DNA from: Symbiodinium natans
Lineage: Eukaryota > Sar > Dinophyceae > Suessiales > Symbiodiniaceae
Length of the DNA: 64,000 bases
NCBI GenBank assembly: GCA_905221605.1
Contig: CAJNDS010001535.1
Span: forward strand, 1-64,000
Reading direction: 5' to 3'
Below the pieces are notes generated by a model. It did no database searches. It worked only from the letters and a program-made list of their open reading frames with translations, and had not been told where the DNA came from. Positions 57,530-64,000 of this stretch are shown here, in pieces. Within the stretch, counting starts at the first letter, position 1. Every line of letters begins with the position of its first letter. The position numbers and the translations under genes were made by a program.

Positions 57530-59432
57530 CATGATCCCTCTGTGACAGCAAGCGCAGGATCGTCACAAGTCGAGGAGTCGGCATCTGCGACAGCAAGTGC
57601 AGGGCAACCCGCCGCTCACCACGAGCCTCACACGCGCTGATGGCGGCAGAAATCGTGATCTCATTTGGCGCAACTCTGGCCATCGGCATCTGTGAAAGCA
57701 AACACAGAGCCTTCTGCCACTCGCCACCTTTCTCACAGGCGCTGATGCTGGCGTTGAAGGTGACCTCGTTTGGCGCAATTCTGGCCGTCGACATCTGCAA
57801 CAGCAAGTGCAGGGACATCTGCCACTCACCACATTTTTCGCAGGCGCTAATGCCAGCACTGAAGCTGCGGACAGTTGGCGAAAGCCTGGTCCTCGGCATT
57901 TGCGAAAGCACATACAGAGCCATCTGCCACTCACGGCCTTTCTCACAAGCACTGATGCCGGCATTGAAGCTGATTTCGTTTGGCAAAAGTCGGGCAGTCG
58001 GCATCTGCGACAGCAAGTGCAGGGCAATCCGCCACTCACCACCTTTCTCACACGCGCTGATGGCAGCAGAAACGGTGATCTCATTTGGTGCAACTCTGGC
58101 CATCGGCATCTGCGAAAGCAAACACAGAGCCTTCTGCCACTCGCCACCTTTCTCACAGGCGCTGATGCTGGCGTTGAAGGTGATCTTGTTTGGGGCAATT
58201 CTAGCCGTCCGCATCTGCGAAAGAACACGCAGGGCCATCTGCCATTCCCCAGATTTCTCACAGGCGCTGATGCCGGCATTGAAGCTGATTACACTTGGAG
58301 TAACTTTGACCATGGGCATCTGCGAAAGCAAACGCAGAGCCTCCTGCCACTCGCCACCTTTCTCACACGCGCTAATGCCAGCATTGAAACTGATCTCATT
58401 CGCCACAACTCTAACAAGCGGCATCTGTGAAAGCAATTGCAGGGCCATCTGCCACTCGCCCGCTTTCTCACAGGCGCTGATGCCGGCACTAAAGCTGATC
58501 TCGTTTGGCCCAAGTCGGGCAGTCGGCATTTCCGAAATCAAATGCAGGGCCAGCTGCCATTCACCAGCTTTCTCACAGGAGCTGATGCCGGCATTGAAGC
58601 TGATCTCGTTTGGCACGATTCTGATGACGGACATCTCCGAAAGCAAAAGCAGAGCCATCGGCCACTCACCACCCTTCTCACAGGCGCTGATGCCAGCACT
58701 GAAGCTGCGCACATTTGGCAGAAGACTGGTCCTCGGCATCTGCGAAAGCAGATGCAAGGCCATCTGCCACTGACCACCTTTCTCACAAGCGCTGATCCCG
58801 GCGTTGAAGCTGATCTCGTTTGGCACAACTCTAGCAAGCGGCATCTGCGACAGCAAATGCAAGGCTATCCGCCACTGGTCACCTTTTCCGCAGGCGCTGA
58901 TGCCGGCACTGAAGCTGCGGACATTTGGCAAAAGCCTGGTCCTCGGCATTCCCGAAATCAAACCCAGGGCCATCTGCCACTCACCAGCTTTCTCACAGGC
59001 GCTGATGCCGGCATTGAAGCTGATCTCGTCTGGAACAAGTCGGGCCGTCTGCATTTCCGAAATCAAATGCAGGCCCACCTGCCACTCACCACCCTTCGCA
59101 CAGGCGCTGATGCCGGCATTGAAGCTGATCTTGTTTGGCACAACTCTGGCCATGGGCATCAGCGTCAACAAATGCAGGGCCACCTGCCACTCACCACCTT
59201 TCGCACACGCGCTGATACTGGCAGTGTAGCTGAACACATCTGGCAAAAGTGCGGCCATGGGCATCAGCGAAAGAAAATGAAGTCCCCGCTGCCACTGCCG
59301 ACCCTTCTCACAAGCAGTGATGGCGGCAGTGAAGCTGTAGACATCTGGCAACCTCCCTGATGCTAAGAGGTCTACCAGAATTTGGACTCCAGCTTGCCAC
59401 TCGGTGGCTCTTGCACAGGAAGCCTGCACCAT
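57513..59432 (-). CDS. Pentatricopeptide repeat protein, P-type (gene D), 3' end replaced by telomere-like DNA
   Basis: Up to 639 codons, the longest of the cluster: about 17 PPR motifs after a degenerate first one. Residues 5/35 read T/D, T/N, N/D, N/N, S/N, N/N, S/N, N/N, S/N, N/S, N/N, N/N, S/N, N/T, S/N, N/N, suggesting G-A-U-C-A-C-A-C-A-C-C-C-A-?-A-C. The C-terminus has RLVTILRLLSQRDH then VNPKP and a stop read from TTTAGGG; the usual family tail (MRDQ..CRHQCL) is lost. The apparent start ATG (59432) lies in a likely 103-bp intron (59424-59526); the conserved N-terminus (MELACVGER) starts at 59597 but shows a 2-nt frame offset before the intron. May be a decayed or rearranged gene. Confidence 0.75.
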   Translation of the reverse strand: MVQASCARATEWQAGVQILVDLLASGRLPDVYSFTAAITACEKGRQWQRGLHFLSLMPMAALLPDVFSYTASISACAKGGEWQVALHLLTLMPMARVVPNKISFNAGISACAKGGEWQVGLHLISEMQTARLVPDEISFNAGISACEKAGEWQMALGLISGMPRTRLLPNVRSFSAGISACGKGDQWRIALHLLSQMPLARVVPNEISFNAGISACEKGGQWQMALHLLSQMPRTSLLPNVRSFSAGISACEKGGEWPMALLLLSEMSVIRIVPNEISFNAGISSCEKAGEWQLALHLISEMPTARLGPNEISFSAGISACEKAGEWQMALQLLSQMPLVRVVANEISFNAGISACEKGGEWQEALRLLSQMPMVKVTPSVISFNAGISACEKSGEWQMALRVLSQMRTARIAPNKITFNASISACEKGGEWQKALCLLSQMPMARVAPNEITVSAAISACEKGGEWRIALHLLSQMPTARLLPNEISFNAGISACEKGREWQMALYVLSQMPRTRLSPTVRSFSAGISACEKCGEWQMSLHLLLQMSTARIAPNEVTFNASISACEKGGEWQKALCLLSQMPMARVAPNEITISAAISACEARGERRVALHLLSQMPTPRLVTILRLLSQRDHVNPKP

Positions 59433-59526
59433 TGTTGGGGTACTGACAAAAAATCTTCATTCTTGTTCCTTAATGGGTTTAAGTAGTCATAAAAAAGCAA
59501 AAGATTCTCAACAATGACCCAGAAAC
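59424..59526 (-). other. Candidate 103-bp GT-AG intron in PPR gene D
   Basis: On the minus strand it begins GTTTCTGGG and ends TGGTGCAG. It interrupts the AQAI / ACARAT block that is continuous in genes B, C and E, and its removal restores that block. Confidence 0.55.
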
Positions 59527-59856
59527 TATAGCTTGGGCTTTGGTGTGCGCTTTTGTGGCACTGTCGTCGGCCGCTCTCCGACACAAGCCAGCTCCATCAG
59601 TGTGCAGCATTGAACCTGGTTCGACTGCCTCCATCAGCAAGGTTCTCAGAGAGTGAGGTTTAGGGTTTATGGTTTCGGGTGTAGGGTTTGAGGTTTAGGG
59701 TCTGGGGTGTAGGGTTAGGCTCAAACGGTTTTGGGGTTTAGGGTTTAGGGTGAGCCTTGCTGTGTGCTTGAGGTGAAATGTGCGGCGGATCGGAGTCGAG
59801 GTTCGTGATCTGTGTCGAGGCGGCGCATTCGGAATTCATTCCCCTATGAAAACATA
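59433..59856. other. 5' flank of PPR gene D
   Basis: First-exon-like DNA to 59597 (MELACVGER), the shared AATGCTGCAC / CCAGGTTCAATG leader at about 59600-59640, degenerate TTTAGGG at 59660-59750, then the shared 5' module from about 59805. Confidence 0.6.
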
Positions 59857-59960
59857 TGGGCAGTTCTCCAAGTCAGGGTGCTTCTTTTGGGATCCTTTTT
59901 AACAGGGTGCCGCCTTATACTGGGTACCCAAAAAAGGACCCTAGTTTAGGAGACTGCCCA
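59857..59960. mobile_element. MITE-like element, family 3, with CATA target duplication
   Basis: 104 bp with inverted ends TGGGCAGTTCTCC and GGAGACTGCCCA, flanked by CATA (59853-59856 and 59961-59964). The paralogous flank at about 62105-62112 lacks the element and has a single CATA, which supports the boundaries. Confidence 0.65.
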
Positions 59961-60173
59961 CATACGTGAAGAACCGCTATGCGTGTAGACATGAGATGGT
60001 ATGAAGCTTTAGCAAACTCGGGCGATGATCAGGGTTCACGGGGTTATTGCTAGAGGAATCATGGTTCAGATTGATCCAAAAATTAGGGTAATTGCCCCTT
60101 CTCAGTCAACCACACCTCCCCAAATAAGAAGGTACCAGTGAGGGTCCTCACCTTAACTACGCCCAACCCTATA

Positions 60174-60403
60174 CCGCATCTTGGATGCCCTGAACCCTAA
60201 ACCCCAAGCCCTAAACCCTAAGCCCTAAGCCCTAAACCCTAAATCCTAAACCCTTTCTCACCCCAGAACATTCGCTGCCACTTGCAATCTTTCAGGGTTT
60301 GGGCGTCTAGGATTTATGGCTTAGGGCTTACGGCCTGGTAAGGGGCGCGGGGCTCCGATGCCTAGCAGCCACAGTCTGCCATATGTCCTCTGCCATGACC
60401 CCT
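60174..60403. other. Intergenic between PPR genes D and E
   Basis: CATCTTGGATGCCCTGAACC module, a CCCTAAA/CCCTAAG run at 60193-60255, then unique DNA. Confidence 0.5.
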
Positions 60404-60490
60404 AAGGGTCCATGTACTTAAATAGGGAATACTTGGGCCTTAAAAAAAGGACTTCCTATATAGGGACTGTACTTATCAGGTACATGGAGC
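60404..60490. mobile_element. MITE-like element, family 2 (second copy)
   Basis: Inverted ends GGGTCCATGTAC and GGTACATGGAGCC, about 87 bp. It lies in the 3' flank of gene E, where the other paralogues lack it. Confidence 0.45.
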
Positions 60491-60584
60491 CGGAGGGGAC
60501 ATGCTGAAAAAAACTGAAGCCATGTCGACAAACGACCAGCTCCCACAGGCAGGCCAACGTTGCTCGCGAATGCCGGCACTGGTC

Positions 60585-61901
60585 TCACAGGCACTGGTAC
60601 CGCGAGCAAAACTGATCCCGCATCTGCGACAGCAAGCGCACGGTCATCTGCCGCTCACCACCTTTCTCACAGGTGCGGACACCGGCAGCAAAGGTGATCT
60701 CGTTTGGCGAGACTCTGGCCACCAGCATCTGCGAAAGCAAAGCCAAAGCCGTCTGCCAATCACCATCTTTCTCACAGGCGCTGATGCTGGCGTTGAAGGT
60801 GATCTTGTTTGGGGCCACTCTAGCCGTCCACATTTGCGAAAGAACATGCAAGGCCATGTGCCACTCACCAGCTTTTTCACAGGCGCTGATGCCGGCATTG
60901 AAGCTGATCACATCTGGCACTATGCTGGCCATCGGCATCTGCGAAAGCAAACGTAGAGCCTTCTGCCATTCAACACCTTTCTCACACGCGCTGATGCCAG
61001 CATTGAAGCTGATCTCGTTTGGCACAACGCTAGCAAGCGGCATCTGCGAAAGCAAATACAACGCTATCCGCCACTCGCCACCTTTCTCACAGGCGCTGAT
61101 GCCGGCACTGAAGCTGCGCACGTTTGGCCCAAGTCGGGCAGACGGCATTTCCGAAATCAACCGCAGGGCCATCTGCCACTCACCAGCTTTCTCACAGGCG
61201 CTGATGCCGGCATTGAAGCTGACCTCGTTTGGGACGACGCTGGCGAGGGACATCTCCAAAAGCAAAAGCAGCGCCATCTGCCACTCACCACCTTTTTCAC
61301 AGGCGCTGATGCCAGCACTGAAGCTGCGAACATTTTGCGAAAGACTGGACCTCGGAATTTGCGAGAGCAAATGCAAGGCCACTTGCCACTCACCACCCTT
61401 CTCACAAGCGCTGATGCTGGCATTGAAGCTGATCTCGTTTGGCACAACTCTAGCAAGCGGCATCTGCGAAAGCAAGTGCAAGGCCATCTGCCACTCACCA
61501 GCTTTCTCACAGGCGCTGATGCCGGCGCTGAAGCTGCGCACATTCGGCGAAAGCCTGGCCCTGGGCATTTGCGAAAGCAGATGCAGGGCCACCTGCCACT
61601 CACCACCCTTCTCACAGGCGCTGATGCCGGCATTGAAGCTTATCACATCTGGCACAACTCTGGCAATGGGCATCAGCGAAAGAAAATGAAGTCCCATCTG
61701 CCATTGCCGACCCTTTTCGCAAGCTGTGATGGCCGCACTGAAGCTGTACACGTTTGGCACTGTCCGTGATGCTAGGATATTTACCAGTATTCGGACTCCA
61801 GCTTGCCACTGGGTGGTTCTTGCGCAGGCAGCAATGGCCTGGGCTGGCGTGCCCTTTTGTGGCAGCGTTGGCAGCCGCTCTCCGGCACAAGCCAGCTCCA
61901 T
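60585..61901 (-). CDS. Pentatricopeptide repeat protein, P-type (gene E)
   Basis: 438 aa from the ATG at 61901 (MELACAGERLPTLPQKGTPA). A degenerate first repeat (AQAIAACARTTQWQAG), ten full PPR motifs and a partial one follow, ending in the family tail MRDQFCSRYQCL. Residues 5/35 read S/D, N/N, S/N, N/N, S/N, N/N, S/N, N/D, N/N, N/N, suggesting G-C-A-C-A-C-A-U-C-C. VRSFSAG and E(I/V)SFNA repeats alternate, as if a two-repeat module was amplified. Complete and the cleanest member of the cluster. Confidence 0.88.
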   Translation of the reverse strand: MELACAGERLPTLPQKGTPAQAIAACARTTQWQAGVRILVNILASRTVPNVYSFSAAITACEKGRQWQMGLHFLSLMPIARVVPDVISFNAGISACEKGGEWQVALHLLSQMPRARLSPNVRSFSAGISACEKAGEWQMALHLLSQMPLARVVPNEISFNASISACEKGGEWQVALHLLSQIPRSSLSQNVRSFSAGISACEKGGEWQMALLLLLEMSLASVVPNEVSFNAGISACEKAGEWQMALRLISEMPSARLGPNVRSFSAGISACEKGGEWRIALYLLSQMPLASVVPNEISFNAGISACEKGVEWQKALRLLSQMPMASIVPDVISFNAGISACEKAGEWHMALHVLSQMWTARVAPNKITFNASISACEKDGDWQTALALLSQMLVARVSPNEITFAAGVRTCEKGGERQMTVRLLSQMRDQFCSRYQCL

Positions 61902-62518
61902 TAGCGTGCAGCATTGAACCTGGTTCGACTGCCTCCATCAGCAGGGTCTTCCGAGAGAGAGCCTCGTGCGTCTCGGATGTGGACTCTTAGCAGAATGGGG
62001 TCTGATGTGCGGCGCGGCGGATTCTGTGTGACGTGAGTTCAGGTTCATGATCCGAGCGCATGGGCTGGTTCTGTGTCGAGGCGGTGCATTCACTCCCGGA
62101 AAAAACGCATATACGTGAGAAGCTATATGCGTGCAGCTGTGAGATGGTATGAGGCTTCAGAAACTCGGGGTTAGGGGCTCAGGGCTTATGGCAAAAAGGA
62201 ATCAGCGTGCCCCTTAGCAGTTAGCCACACCTCCCCAAAAAAAAGGTACCAGTAGCACTGACTCGTCTTTGCCTGAACTACGCCTTGGTTGTCTTTCTCC
62301 CTGCAGAAACTTTCGCCGCCACTTTCAATTTGGCAAGGTTTAGGGGCTAGGCTCTATGGTAAGGCTTTGGGGCTGCCAAGGAGCGATGCCTGGCAGCCTT
62401 ACGACGACCTCCACCCACCACCGGAACAAAGCCAACATCAAACCACGGAAAAAAAAAAGCTGAAGACAGTCTTCCATGGCCGCACCCGCCGAGTTGCTCG
62501 CGACTGCCGGCACTGATC
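61902..62518. other. Intergenic between PPR genes E and F
   Basis: The shared 5' leader (61902-61950), the 5' module (about 62040-62170, uninterrupted version with single CATA), the CTTTCTC.C.GCAGA module at 62290-62345 and the 3' module of gene F. No telomere-like array here, unlike the other intergenic gaps. Confidence 0.6.
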
Positions 62519-64000
62519 TCAGAGGCACTGGTGCCGACAGACACACTGCTCCCGCATCTGCGACAGCAAGCGCAGGATCATCTGCCGCGCGCCACCTTTC
62601 TCACAGGCGCCGATGCCGGCAAAAAATGCGTCTTGGTTTGGCACATGCCCGGCAATGGGCATTTGTGACAACAAATGCAGAGCCATCTGCCATCCCACAC
62701 CTCTCTGACAGGCCCTGATACCGGCACTAAAGCTGATCTCGTTTGGGACACGTCGGGCAGTCTGCATGACCGAAATCAAATGCAGGGCCATCTGCCACTC
62801 ACCACCTTTCTCACAGGCGCTGATGCCGGCATTGAAGCTGATCTCGTTTCGCGCAACTCTGGCCGTCGGCATCCCCGACAGTAAACGCAGCGCCATCTGC
62901 CACTCACCAGCTTTCTCACAGGCGCTGATGCTGGCATTGAAGCTGACCTCATCTGGAACAACTTTGGCTGCGGGCATCTGTGCAAGCAAACGGAGAGCTG
63001 TCTGCCACTCACCGCCTTTCTCACAGGCGCTGATGCTAGCGTTGAAGCTGCGCACATTCGGCGAAAGCCCGGCACTCGGCATTTGCGAAAGCAAATGCAG
63101 GGCCATCTGCCATTCACCGCCTTTCTCACAGGCGCTGATGCCGGCAGAAAAAGTGATCACGTTTGGCACGACTCTGGCCATCAGCATCTGCGACATCAAG
63201 TGCAAGGCGAGCTGCCACTCACCACCTTTCTCACAGGCGCTGATGCCAGCGCTGAAGCTGCGAACGTTCGGCGAAAGCGCCGTCCTCGGCATTTGCGAAA
63301 GCAAAAGCAAGGCCATTTGCCATTCGCCACCTTTCTCACAAGCGCTGATCCCGGCATTGTAGCTGATTTCGTTGGGCACAAGTCGGGCGGTCGGCATCTG
63401 CGCGAACAACTGCAGGGCCATCTGCCACTCACCGCCTTTCTCACAGGCGCTGATGCCGGCACAAAAAGTGATCACGTTTGGCACGACTCTGGCCATCAGC
63501 ATCTGCGACATCAAGTGCAAGGCGAGCTGCCACTCGCCACCCTTCTCACAGGCGCTGATGCTGGCGTTGAAGGTGATCCTGTTTGGTGCCACTCTAGCCA
63601 TCCGCATCTGCGAAAGCACATGCAAGGCCACCTGCCACTCACCACCCCTCCCACAGGCGCTGATGCCGGCATTGAAGCTGATCACATCTGGCACAACGCT
63701 GGCCGTCGGCGTTTGAAAAAGCAAACGTAGGGCCATCTGCCACTCGCTACATTTCTCACAGGCGCTGATGCTGGCGCTCAAGCTAATCTCATTTGGCACA
63801 ACTCCAGCAAGAGGCATCTGCGAAAACAAGTGCAAGGCCGTCTGCCACTCACCGCCTTTCTCACAGGCGCTGATGCTAGCATTGAAGCTGATCCTCGTTG
63901 GCACAACTCTGTAATCCGGCATCAGTGAAAGAAAATGAAGTCCCGTCTGCCACTGCCGACCCTTCTCGCAAGCAGTGATGGCGGCACTGAAGCTGTAGAC
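62519..64000 (-). CDS. Pentatricopeptide repeat protein, P-type (gene F), 5' cut by window
   Basis: 493 codons, open to the last base (first visible codons VYSFSAAITACEKGRQW, which is repeat 2 in the paralogues). Thirteen full PPR motifs and a partial one, then the family tail MREQCVCRHQCL. Residues 5/35 read S/T, N/N, S/N, N/D, N/N, C/N, N/N, S/N, S/N, N/D, N/N, N/N, S/N, suggesting ?-C-A-U-C-?-C-A-A-U-C-C-A. Two blocks (around 63130-63240 and 63430-63540) are near-identical, evidence of recent internal repeat duplication. The Met at 63922 is internal, not the start. Confidence 0.85.
   Translation of the reverse strand, partial: VYSFSAAITACEKGRQWQTGLHFLSLMPDYRVVPTRISFNASISACEKGGEWQTALHLFSQMPLAGVVPNEISLSASISACEKCSEWQMALRLLFQTPTASVVPDVISFNAGISACGRGGEWQVALHVLSQMRMARVAPNRITFNASISACEKGGEWQLALHLMSQMLMARVVPNVITFCAGISACEKGGEWQMALQLFAQMPTARLVPNEISYNAGISACEKGGEWQMALLLLSQMPRTALSPNVRSFSAGISACEKGGEWQLALHLMSQMLMARVVPNVITFSAGISACEKGGEWQMALHLLSQMPSAGLSPNVRSFNASISACEKGGEWQTALRLLAQMPAAKVVPDEVSFNASISACEKAGEWQMALRLLSGMPTARVARNEISFNAGISACEKGGEWQMALHLISVMQTARRVPNEISFSAGIRACQRGVGWQMALHLLSQMPIAGHVPNQDAFFAGIGACEKGGARQMILRLLSQMREQCVCRHQCL

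Overview
The window looks like nuclear DNA of a dinoflagellate, most likely a Symbiodiniaceae/Suessiales alga. Four features point there: runs of 35-residue pentatricopeptide repeats of the type SFNAGISACEKGGEWQ, very many TTTAGGG (plant/dinoflagellate-type) telomere-like tracts scattered inside the sequence, a Ty1/copia polyprotein with accessory domains of a kind I associate with dinoflagellate elements, and GC-rich genes in repeat-rich DNA. No bacterial gene organisation, rRNA, tRNA, spliced-leader gene or CRISPR array was seen.

Layout. (1) 1-9743 is a head-to-tail tandem array with a 3624-bp unit (one 5'-cut copy, two complete copies, a 96-bp stub). Each unit carries, on the + strand, a Rep-like replication initiator (J-domain + HUH-endonuclease-like domain + superfamily-3 helicase) and a Tc1/mariner-IS630-type DD34E transposase, separated by 11 degenerate copies of a 17-bp motif. 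The spacer before rep holds a stem-loop and a perfect palindrome. The array ends abruptly in an AT microsatellite. (2) 10-37 kb is a mosaic of telomere-like arrays in both orientations and several unit variants, MITE-like inverted-repeat elements, homopolymer G/C tracts and short coding-like islands. It contains one PPR gene (11.9-13.2 kb, minus) and one BTB/POZ gene (14.4-15.6 kb, minus). (3) 37184-45759 is a complete Ty1/copia retrotransposon with identical 149-bp LTRs and a CTAAA target duplication, inserted in a CCCTAAA tract. Its single ORF (about 2708 aa) has gag, zinc knuckle, protease, a 2OG-Fe(II)-oxygenase-like domain, a degenerate methyltransferase-like segment, integrase, RT and RNase H. 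A conserved-looking 282-codon ORF overlaps it in the +1 frame. (4) 45.8-64 kb is a cluster of five minus-strand PPR genes made by segmental duplication (shared 5' and 3' flanking modules), the last cut by the window end, separated by telomere-like arrays and one AT-rich block.

How the parts relate. The Rep and transposase are the most unusual gene pair. A rolling-circle-type initiator with candidate iterons and a candidate stem-loop, arranged as a near-identical concatemer, suggests a replicon that lives as, or came from, circular or rolling-circle DNA; this is inference. The PPR proteins are expected to be sequence-specific RNA binders (usually organellar), and their repeat residues 5 and 35 allow base predictions. 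Telomere-like DNA is found inside MITEs, at the truncated 3' end of a PPR gene, around the copia insertion and next to exon-like islands, so it behaves as an invading or spreading component here rather than as a chromosome end.
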